A program made the position numbers and the translations under genes. 64,000 nt of DNA from Pardosa pseudoannulata. Taxonomy: Eukaryota > Arthropoda > Arachnida > Araneae > Lycosidae. The notes below the pieces were generated by a model. That model was given only the letters and a program-made list of their open reading frames with translations, did not search any database and was not told the DNA's origin. How positions within the stretch are numbered: the first letter of the stretch is position 1; each line of letters starts with the position of its first letter. Shown piece by piece: positions 24,201-29,882 of the stretch. The stretch covers positions 47,973,625 through 48,037,624 of the forward strand of contig CM063510.1 in the NCBI GenBank assembly GCA_032207245.1, read 5' to 3'.

Positions 24201-27200
24201 ATCTGGGGTTTTTTTTGGGGGGGGATAATTTTTTTTCTCAAATAATATTAATATGTAATATGCATATGTATGTCTCTTATCAGGCCGGCATCGCCTCCAT
24301 AATCTCCGGTTGATATTGAGAGACCAGCATCGTGTATGGAATATCGGAGATCGGAACCTTTTACTTTAATTTTTAAACACTAGATTTAATTATTAGATGC
24401 CGCTACAGATATCCATCAGATTCTTGCTTAAAATGTAAGGAACACAAATCAATGCAAACATCAACATGGGTGAAGAGGGGGATCACCTGGTACAAAATAC
24501 AAGTTTATATAATATACAAGTAAACGTTATTAAGTGTATACCCGTGCAAACCCGCGTACGGAAAGCTATTATTTACATATACTTTTCAGAAAGAAATTAT
24601 ATTTGAATTTTAAATATGGAAACAGAAAAGCAGGGCATTTGGGGGGGGGGGGGTAGTAATAAATTTTAGAATTAATACAAATTTTATTATAATTTAATTA
24701 TTATTTTTGCTTTTAATTTCCAATTAAATGTTATCGTAGCTTATCTAGCTCACTTAAAATATTAAGGGAGAAATTTGTTAAGCATGGAATAACTGATTTT
24801 AGAATGGCAAAGCAGCAGTAACCGTGATTATGTGATAACAATGCCATAACAAATATCAGACCGCCCGAAGAGCAACGCCCTACCCATTTGGCCGATCGAT
24901 GGCTAAATGGGTAGGAAGCTGCTCTTCGGCACGGAAGTTCGTGGGTTTGAAACCCACTGCTGGCATGGATGTTCACAGCCGTTTGAAAATTCATACTTTG
25001 GAGGAAAAGAGGAAATCTTTACTGTAAAGAGTTACTAGGAGTTTCAGTAAATAAGAGATTTTTAATTTGAGGCATTAAATTTTGAGATTTATATAGAAAT
25101 GTTAATAATTATTGGTGATTGTGAGGCACTAAATATTTTGGCAAATCATTGCATCAAAATATTTAATTCTATTTTTACTTGTCATTTGGCTGAAGTTACT
25201 GAGTTTGGTACTTATGCATTATCCCATTGACCATATTGCCAAGTAAAAATCTTGTTCACCAAGGAAACTCAAAACAAGCAAGCTTAATAGGTGGGAAAAT
25301 GTATATTATTCTGGTTTTTTCTTAAATTATAGATTAAATTTTTATTAATAATAATTATTAAGATTTTTGTACAAAATATAAGCTTATCTCTAGGACTATT
25401 ATATATAGACATTATAGGGTTATCGTGTTTGGCTATTATTCATGGTCACCTCGATAATACATAACTACCCTACATTCAAATTGGAAATTTTTTGATTGCA
25501 TTCAGAAAATTGCTATATGATTAAACTTAGGTATACAGATACAATTTATATATATATATATATATATACATATATATGAGTTTATAAACATTTATAAAGT
25601 ATTTTTTATTATAAATTCTTGTAATTTCTCTAAAAACATACATTTTATTTGTATGTACACCAAAATTTTTATACATATATACTTGAACAAAATATTTTTA
25701 AAGTCATGGAAAATGATCTGCTAAAATCAGGGAAAGTCATGGATTTGAAAAATTTTATTTTGGCGGATACCCTGTATGTTATTTTGTAAAGAAAATATAA
25801 AACCAAAAGTGACTATACTGGTCACACAGTGCATAATATTGTTTTATTTCACTAATTTAATGGTACCTGTTACTTTTTGAAAAAAAGCATTTTTTTTTTT
25901 TTGTCAAATTTTTTTTAATTTAGCAACCTACAAAAACTTTCTTGCAACCTCTCTGAAGGTTTTGACCCCACAGTTTGTGCAATACTGTTCAACTGTATCT
26001 CCGCTTCCAGTATCTATGGAACAGTAACATAAAGATGTAATATACACATGAATTTTAAAGTCATTTACATTTTAAAAAATCTGCAAGTACCCATTTTGTT
26101 TCTTAGTGAAATGGTCAGAATAATGCATGGTTCTTATTTTCATGTTAAAATAGTCATTCATGGTTTTCTAAGTTGTTTGTATAAGCATCATTCATCAACA
26201 AAGCAAAATAACTCTTTTGTTCATTCTCATAACATAAAGTTTGATATTAACTATGTTAATATCAAACTTTATGTTATGAGAATAAGAATTTTTTTCTCTT
26301 TTGTCAGATAATGAGGTTTTTTTTTTTTTTTTCCCAAGGGGATATTTAAATTGTGTATTGGTTTTACTGTAGTTTTATTTATCTATTTTTTTTAATTGCA
26401 AATTGCTAAAACATTCATATCTCAGTTATTTAATTTTCTCTTTTATTATATTGTTAATTTTTTTTATTTATTTTTTTTTATTACTTTTAAACTACATATA
26501 ACATATAATTAATTTTAAAAAATGAAAATTTCAAATAAATTTTTTGTTTATTCTACAGTATGAAAGCATTTAATCATCTATTGTTATTTTTCATATTTGT
26601 ACAGGATTATAAAATATGCCAGTATACTTAATAATTTATGACTTGCCATTGTACCCAACTTCCAATCTGGATATACATAACCACTAACCATGTGCTTTTC
26701 AAAATATTTTTCCATGCCAATCCAGTTGCTGATAAATTATAAAGCTTTAAATTAGGATTCACGTATTTAATGTTTGTGTTAACATGCAATAATGATATTT
26801 AAAGTCCTTGATCCAAAAATGAAATTCTTAAAAATTTAGAGATGTGCTCTATAAATTTTCAAACACATTTCATTGAAAGAAAAATTTTAATCTGTAACAT
26901 GATTTTTTTTAACCAAGCAATTGCACTAGTGCATTACTTATATTATAGTCAGGCTAGTCAAATGCTTAATCAATACTTAGAAAGCAAAATATGTAAATAG
27001 CATGTGAAGTATTGATTAAACAGTAATTATATGAAAAGAAAGTCTAAGTTAACCCCAAAACTATTTAGAAGAAATTAAAGGAACTGTAACTTAATTTAGT
27101 TTTGATGTTATTGCTTGCACATACACAGATAAAATTATTTAAAACACTTGTTATCTTTCTATTCTGCTTCATATTTTTAGTGGCATTTTCACTAATAATT

Positions 27201-27643
27201 TACATTTAAAAAAAATTTTTCTTAGCCATAAAAACAAAATTTTATAGTTCTTCTTAACTTTTAGGCTTATATAATATTTTTTTAATAATTTTTCTCAGTT
27301 TTTCTGCTTAAGTTTTAATCTCTTGGTCCTTCAAAAAATGTGTTAAGTAGATTCTACTGTGCGTGTGTGATCTTTATTTTTTTATGGGGGGGGAGGGAGT
27401 TTTTTTCCAAATAAAATATGTTGGGAAGTTTTTCAAAAGTGTTTCCAAAATCTTATAGACTGAGCAATTCAGTTGACAACCTGTAAAAGGGGGGGGGGGG
27501 TATTTTATTATAGATTGAAAAGTTCCAATAATATTTTGTAGGGGAAATTTTCTTCCAAACATGGAGCGAGAAATGGACCTACATCACCGAAGCCACTGGT
27601 GGAGAATGACGCATTTGAAGGTATTGGAGATGATGACTTGTGA
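2955..27643 (+). CDS. Snx17: Sorting nexin 17 (SNX17), 11 exons, 5' end missing
   Basis: Endosomal cargo adaptor: its PX domain binds PI3P on early endosomes and its FERM-like module binds NPxY/NxxY motifs in receptors such as LDLR-family proteins and integrins, which are recycled through Retriever/CCC. Exons 2955-3147, 5847-6022, 8355-8442, 9946-10030, 11374-11536, 12792-12932, 15800-15862, 17845-17961, 18714-18914, 22686-22742 and 27542-27643 total 1386 nt, i.e. 461 residues plus TGA in one frame. All boundaries are GT-AG except the intron after exon 5847-6022, which is GC-AG. Visible family landmarks: PX segment AYNMHVNGAFHCTVRY and the proline-rich PPFPPKKL; FERM segments YWDPSYDDEL, NLLYVQAVSDVERGW, FRVTRIKCWRI, FEYLMSKDHLRWV; and tail FEGIGDDDL. 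Compared with vertebrate SNX17 (470 residues) only about the first 20 residues are missing, presumably in an upstream exon. Identification is by recalled family sequence, not a search. Confidence 0.95.
5002..5176 (+). mobile_element. tRNA-derived SINE with perfect 11-bp TSD
   Basis: The 5' head resembles a tRNA: an A-box-like TTGGTTAGGGTGC near 5018-5030 and a B-box-like GGTTTGAATCCC near 5055-5066. A tRNA-unrelated body of about 100 bp ends in CCCCAAACCAAAAAT. The element is flanked by the perfect 11-bp direct repeat ATTCAAGCTTT (4991-5001 and 5177-5187), the hallmark of L1-type retroposition. Partial relatives are at 9497-9603, 14566-14721, 24897-24990, 29021-29186 and 40475-40528. Confidence 0.85.
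5665..5700. repeat. Perfect hairpin, 16-bp arms, 4-nt loop
   Basis: TGCTACAGCTAATTTA at 5665-5680 is followed by CTGC and then its exact reverse complement at 5685-5700. It lies about 150 bp upstream of the next SNX17 exon. Function unknown; it may be a MITE relic. Confidence 0.9.
5847..6022 (+). CDS. Snx17: SNX17 exon: PX C-terminal part and start of FERM F1
   Basis: Acceptor TTGACAG at 5846. The first two bases complete a Val codon. It encodes SQDTHVANSDVFTGFLLSAQ and QETQNASEENVTLDIHL, then TSTVLE, matching the end of the PX domain and the first FERM-like lobe. It ends GAG|GCAAGT, a GC donor in otherwise perfect consensus. The nearby GT at 6027 would shift the frame and reach a stop early in the next exon. 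Confidence 0.93.
6023..8354 (+). other. SNX17 GC-AG intron (2.3 kb)
   Basis: The donor is GCAAGT and the acceptor is TTGGTTTTAG. Contents are a 42-base A-tract (6226-6267) and AT-rich DNA. I see no coding relic in it. Confidence 0.85.
8355..8442 (+). CDS. Snx17: SNX17 exon: FERM-like F1 lobe
   Basis: Begins at GCT (phase 0) after TTTTAG and ends TCAG|GTATGT (phase 1). It encodes AVSKSLKLDEKYIWYFCIYL, then VSKCNNELS, matching the EAVAAKL...YFSLFLV segment of vertebrate SNX17. The protein match confirms the GC donor of the preceding intron. Confidence 0.93.
8725..9480 (-). pseudogene. Ty3/gypsy integrase relic (core to C-terminal domain)
   Basis: Read on the - strand, the stretch gives VLKVLEEFVRDFRVPKHAIS, CFTSKAFENFCTSRK, HANGQV and CQKINLQDWD. 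These are typical of the Ty3/gypsy integrase DDE core, with the central Asp region and the HxxxNGxxE-like segment. Further 3' (towards 8725), KCLPEENGTSTKLEVRYCGP resembles the GPY/F C-terminal domain and EENTEIDDVEG the polyprotein tail. Several stops and frameshifts interrupt it, so it is dead. No LTR was found next to it. It lies antisense inside an SNX17 intron. Confidence 0.8.
9497..9603 (+). mobile_element. SINE 3' half (decayed)
   Basis: It matches the body of the 5002-5176 SINE: ATTCAGAATCACCTTTAAGC, AGTAGGTCCC and GTAGTGCTCCAAAATAAAC align in order. The tRNA-like head is absent. Confidence 0.7.
9946..10030 (+). CDS. Snx17: SNX17 exon: FERM-like F1 to F2
   Basis: After TTTATAG, CT completes an Ala codon. 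It encodes ERRLQDFESPYLSLKSAGSN, then HYLVIRK, and ends AAAAG|GTATGA (phase 2). It matches the KLQEFELPYVSVTSL...YKIVLRK segment of the family. Confidence 0.94.
10031..11373 (+). other. SNX17 intron (1.3 kb)
   Basis: GT-AG intron of plain AT-rich DNA. Short open frames near 10533-10851 on both strands lack homology and codon structure. Nothing recognisable. Confidence 0.85.
11374..11536 (+). CDS. Snx17: SNX17 exon: FERM-like F2
   Basis: After ATTTTAG, T completes a Ser codon. It then encodes YWDPSYDDELLEDRICLNLL and YVQAVSDVERGWTQTDNESR, ending SKKE|GTAGGT (phase 0). This is the most conserved block of SNX17. Confidence 0.96.
11537..12791 (+). other. SNX17 intron (1.3 kb)
   Basis: GT-AG intron. 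It contains a hAT-like terminal motif near 11927-11950 (CAATGGTTCATAAACTTTTT) without a clear partner end, and a short (CA)n-A tract near 12110-12138. Confidence 0.8.
12792..12932 (+). CDS. Snx17: SNX17 exon: FERM-like F2 to F3
   Basis: Acceptor ATATTACAG. It encodes FLQLARTLKFYGHVQFRRCI and then TISAGGRELVFHYDTDP, ending CCT|GTAAGT. Phase 0 at both ends. Aligns with FLRLAQTLRHYGYLRF and SAGNSELSL of vertebrate SNX17. Confidence 0.96.
13317..14080 (-). pseudogene. Possible unidentified coding relic
   Basis: Antisense reading gives several word-like stretches in changing frames, for example EMQLQIELPGDDLKYF near 14040-13990 and an open stretch of about 100 codons at 13625-13317 containing VREKRPGMYNRRDIII. 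Composition differs from the surrounding AT-rich intron. I do not recognise the family; a retroelement gag or transposase fragment is conceivable. Reported only as a candidate. Confidence 0.2.
14566..14721 (+). mobile_element. SINE copy (decayed, nearly full length)
   Basis: TTAGGGTGCTGCTCTTTGAT, ATCCCACTGCTAGCATGGAT, CAGATTTAAGCAGTAGGTTC and GTAGACTGTAGCACTCCAAA follow the order of the 5002-5176 element, with many substitutions. Confidence 0.75.
14930..15411 (-). pseudogene. Merlin-like (ISXO2/IS1595-type) transposase fragment
   Basis: The - strand reads RRGGQILSRERLN, KNHEMKLYFRDEIQWYCNLS and KRRICKGTWFQSSKLNF. This resembles the zinc-ribbon plus [K/R]GTWF.xSxL region at the N-terminus of Merlin-family transposases. 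After a stop, NKVCLE.FILETVC at about 14960-14930 is compatible with the following VVDW...REVC-like segment. It is truncated and degraded. The assignment rests on motif memory only; a profile search could refute it. Confidence 0.45.
15800..15862 (+). CDS. Snx17: SNX17 exon: FERM F3, NPxY-binding region
   Basis: A 63-nt exon with phase 0 at both ends (CCATTTTAG / GTAAGT). It encodes TSENKSFFRVTRIKCWRITT plus Ser. The tryptophan in KCWRI corresponds to the F3-lobe Trp (Trp321 in human SNX17) implicated in cargo NPxY recognition. Confidence 0.95.
16795..17443. repeat. Long direct repeats (113 and 118 bp) flanking a retrotransposon
   Basis: The left copy (16795-16907) and right copy (17326-17443) both run from CACTATACCCATCAGGAATA to GATATTTATTTGGATATT, differing by a few short indels and substitutions. 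They abut both ends of the antisense non-LTR fragment, so they look like a very long target-site duplication. Confidence 0.9.
16908..17325 (-). mobile_element. 5'-truncated non-LTR retrotransposon, RT C-terminal end
   Basis: The - strand is open from 17323 to a TAG at 16925-16927 (132 codons) without an ATG. Recognisable pieces are LLTFERKILRKIYGATREN, IKASQIRWLGHIYRYDEENP, PEGKRRRGRPRTRWLDRVEK and NRSGWRKLTETALAGNRL. This is the C-terminal tail typical of arthropod endonuclease-RT retrotransposons (IRWLGH...KRRRGRP.xRW). The stop is followed within about 20 bp by a short GAA-type tail (ATGAAGAAGAAG). The unbroken frame suggests a fairly recent insertion. Confidence 0.88.
17845..17961 (+). 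CDS. Snx17: SNX17 exon: FERM F3
   Basis: Acceptor TTGTTACAG, donor CAG|GTATGT; phase 0; 39 codons. It encodes LSDTVEGSQASPVKLKLELS and FEYLMSKDHLRWVSINSDQ, matching LAFEYLMSKDRLQWVTI of vertebrate SNX17. Confidence 0.96.
17962..18713 (+). other. SNX17 intron (0.75 kb)
   Basis: GT-AG intron, AT-rich, nothing recognisable. Confidence 0.9.
18714..18914 (+). CDS. Snx17: SNX17 exon: end of FERM module and linker
   Basis: Acceptor CTATTAG, donor AAT|GTAAGT; phase 0; 67 codons. It starts AILMSVCLQGMVDELLLKGR, matching AIMMSICLQSMVDEL, and continues into a basic/Ser-rich low-conservation linker (RSGRRGSWNYMKRDGSSHQI). Confidence 0.95.
20017..20745. repeat. Dispersed repeat interrupted by a hAT MITE
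   Basis: 20017-20176 joined to 20637-20745 matches 39047-39300 (shared blocks CAATACAGATATAATTG, CAATTTCTCTATATCAGCA). The 39-kb copy is uninterrupted and so preserves the empty site. It may be an LTR or MITE; family unknown. Confidence 0.8.
20177..20628. mobile_element. hAT-type MITE, 452 bp, perfect 8-bp TSD
   Basis: The left end CAGTGTTTCCCAAACTTTTG and the right end read in reverse complement, CAGAGTTTCCCAAAGTAGAG, form imperfect terminal inverted repeats of the hAT kind. The flanks are the perfect 8-bp duplication CTATAGAA (20169-20176 and 20629-20636). No transposase is encoded. Confidence 0.93.
22686..22742 (+). CDS. Snx17: SNX17 exon: C-terminal linker
   Basis: A 57-nt exon with phase 0 at both ends (GGTTTCAG / GTAAGT). 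It encodes REDSSTIIGRSKDQVKKMT, equivalent in position to the variable linker with TRESMVKLSSKL in vertebrates. Conservation is weak; the call rests on splice sites and on frame continuity with the last exon. Confidence 0.8.
24865..24990. repeat. Head-to-head SINE heads (inverted repeat)
   Basis: 24865-24893 and 24901-24929 are inverted copies (about 25 of 29 bases) of the SINE A-box region (GGCTAAATGGGTAG...GCTCTTCGG). The + strand copy continues through GGGTTTGAAACCCACTGCTG and GCATGGATGTTCACAGCC to 24990, so the right half is a SINE 5' portion. Confidence 0.75.
25547..25577. repeat. (TA)n microsatellite
   Basis: Short TA repeat with one TACA interruption, inside the hAT-like element. Confidence 0.9.
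26223..26283. repeat. Near-perfect palindrome, 29-bp arms, 3-nt loop
   Basis: The left arm (26223-26251) contains CATAACATAAAGTTTGATAT. The right arm (26255-26283) is its exact reverse complement, leaving only TAT as loop. Lies in the last SNX17 intron. Confidence 0.95.
27542..27643 (+). CDS. Snx17: SNX17 last exon with Retriever-binding tail
   Basis: Acceptor TATTTTGTAG; phase 0; 33 codons and TGA (27641-27643). It encodes GKFSSKHGARNGPTSPKPLV, then ENDAFEGIGDDDL. The acidic FEGIGD[E/D]DL terminus matches the end of vertebrate SNX17 (FEGIGDEDL), whose last leucine is needed for Retriever binding. Confidence 0.96.
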   Translation, partial: GKFSSKHGARNGPTSPKPLVENDAFEGIGDDDL

Positions 27644-28630
27644 AGACACACTTTGTCCAGAGCTTTGATTTCTATGTTTTAAGCATTTTGAATCACTTGT
27701 TGGTTTATACAAGTTGTAAATTGTGACTGGTCTTGATTCTTCAAGATGGAAACATTGACTGTCCCCCAATGTTTTTCTTTGAAAATTTTAAACATTTGTA
27801 TAATGAAATGTTTTATTAGAATTTTTAAGCAGCTTTGAGTAGGACCACATGTGTCTTGTGTAAACAAAATTGTATCAAAATCTCTTCAAAGAAGATGATT
27901 TTAATATGTTAAAGAAGAGTACTTTGTTGTTATATGTACTTGTATTACTTGTTTTCCTGTAAAACTTGTTTTTAAAATGCTGTTGTGTACATTGCAATAG
28001 AACGTTCGGAATAGATTTCAGTTCTCACTTGTTTAATTTTAAAAGTATTCCTATTTTATGAAATGGCTAAGTTTCCAATTTAGTTATTAATTTTAACCTA
28101 ATCTGGATATTTGTTATTTAGTGTTAATTATAAAGCAATGTGTTATTTGATTTTAGAAATTTAATGAATGTGTTTGTATGTTTATGGCATACTACATGGA
28201 CATGCATTAGTATTATAGTATTTGTATTTTACAGTTTCTCTAGATTAATTTTTGATTATATACCAGTATCTCAGTTTTTTTCTGTTTTAATTGTTTTGTT
28301 TTGTATATACTAGAAAAATATTTGTGACGTTAAACATACTTGTTTTGTTTGTGTTACATGCATCTTTAAGTGCTGTACTCATATTTTTATATGAATATTT
28401 CAACCAATGCTTAATCTCATTTTAGTAGTGATCTTCAGAATTTTTAAAGTAGTTTATATTTTCTTATTTGTATGCTGTTAACATTTGATATAGTAATTTC
28501 TTTTAAATTATATATATATAAAGTTATGAATCAAATTAAACAAAAAATGACATATTTGTTTGTATATAGCTTCATTGTATTATCATTTGATTGGATTGCA
28601 GAATTTCTAATAAACTTGTTAGGAAATTTG
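27644..28630 (+). other. Snx17: SNX17 3' untranslated region
   Basis: AT-rich sequence after the stop. The first good polyadenylation signal is AATAAA at 28609-28614, followed by T/G-rich sequence, giving a 3' UTR of about 1 kb. The exact cleavage site is inferred. Confidence 0.6.
28609..28614 (+). terminator. Likely SNX17 polyadenylation signal
   Basis: AATAAA in TTTCTAATAAACTTG, the first canonical hexamer downstream of the stop codon. Confidence 0.6.
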
Positions 28631-28761
28631 TTAATCCAAATATTAGACTAAATTTCTTTTATGTACTTTGAATTTTCTTAATTGTTATTTTAAAAATGCA
28701 TTAGTTATTGCAATTTACTGTGAAGTAAAAATGCAAGTATACTGTTTTTACTCATGTATAA

Positions 28762-28764
<3 letters not shown>

Positions 28765-28812
<48 letters not shown>
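28765..28812. repeat. (TA)n microsatellite
   Basis: About 24 uninterrupted TA units just past the SNX17 3' end. Confidence 0.95.
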
Positions 28813-28821
<9 letters not shown>

Positions 28822-29020
28822 AGGACAAAAACTTTATATGTATTTTATATTCACAAAATAATTTTTACTTCTTCAGGTTATCATATGATATACAAATGAA
28901 TCAAGACAGGTAATTCAAGGAATAAAATAAAACTGGAAATATATTACTCAATAGAAGTACTGTGGCATTGTTATTCCACTTGAGTTACGCTTTTTTTTTT
29001 TTTTTAAATAGTGCTAGTAG

Positions 29021-29186
29021 CTGATGATGGCTAAATTAGTAGTGTACTGCTTGCTGATCATGGATTTGAATCCCACTGCCAACCTTGAATTTTATAGTCA
29101 ATAAGAATTGACTTCAAGCTGTAGGCCATTATCTAATTAACCTCAAGCTACTAAAAGTTGACTTTAATGTTCCAAACTAACCCAGC
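29021..29186 (+). mobile_element. SINE copy (decayed, near full length)
   Basis: GATGGCTAAATTAGTAGTG, TGGATTTGAATCCCACTGCC, TTGACTTCAAGCTGTAGGCC and GACTTTAATGTTCCAAACTA follow the order of the 5002-5176 SINE. Confidence 0.7.
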
Positions 29187-29515
29187 TAGTAACAGCCTGC
29201 AGTCTGAACAACAACAACATCATCATCATTTATTATAACAACTACAAATAGCTTAAAATCAAACACACAGCTGATTAGAAACAAAATAAAATATATATGT
29301 AGTATTCACATTGAATTATCTCCAACCTGAGTCCACCAGACCCACTAAGGCATAAATGTGTGCCCTTCAGTACATGCCATGAGTCCCTTAACTTCAAGCG
29401 AAAAACCATATTTATTTAAATAAATATAATAAATATTACACATATTTGGAATAAAAATTATTTGCAATTATGTATTTGCTAATTTTATGCAAATTCTATT
29501 CCCCTCCCCTTTTTC

Positions 29516-29882
29516 CTAAAGTTTTCTGTTTGTATCAGACAGAACTTCACTGTCCTCCTTTGAATTTGGCTGTTGTAATGAAATCTTCATTAAATTTTTC
29601 AAATTCTTTTCTGTAAGTTTATTTCTAGGACTAGTTTTGATTCTCTTAGAAAAAAAAGCTTTTTTCTGGAATTTGCCAGAAAAATATTTTCTTTTCCTCT
29701 GATTCATAGGGTTTACAATATTCAAAATTATTCAAAGTTGTGTCCCCCCAAATTGTAAAATGATCACTCTTTTTTTTCCCTAGGGTACTTTGTTGAATAC
29801 ACCAGACCCATAATTTTGTTTTACTTTCAGGTCTGGGGAAGTTGGAATTTTGTTGAATTTGCCTCTTATTACAAATTTGCAT
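29516..29882 (-). pseudogene. Unidentified coding-like relic with a frameshift
   Basis: Antisense frames contain word-like stretches PRPESKTKLWVWCIQQST, then after frame changes at homopolymer runs QRKRKYFSGKFQKKAFFSKR and SLQQPNSKEDSEVLSDTNRK before a stop at 29516-29518. An AATAAA-like hexamer lies further downstream on the same strand. It could be a retropseudogene or an exon of an unknown gene. I do not recognise it. Confidence 0.2.

Larger units (their letters stand above)
23430..25774. mobile_element. Putative hAT-like element, 2.3 kb, no transposase seen
   Basis: The left end CAGTTTCCGTGTACCTGG and the right end in reverse complement CAGGGTATCCGCCAAAAT begin with CAG and have matching sub-terminal AGTCATGGAAA motifs (several copies at 23448-23545; again at 25704-25745). 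The flanks TATGTTCA and TATGTTAT share 6 of 8 bases, as expected for an old 8-bp duplication. The interior is relatively GC-rich at 23590-23900. Confidence 0.6.
22743..27541 (+). other. Last SNX17 intron (4.8 kb)
   Basis: GT-AG intron (donor GTAAGT, acceptor TATTTTGTAG). It contains a hAT-like element of about 2.3 kb (23430-25774) with an internal inverted SINE pair, a 29-bp-arm palindrome (26223-26283), a (TA)n tract (25547-25577) and G-runs. Confidence 0.85.
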
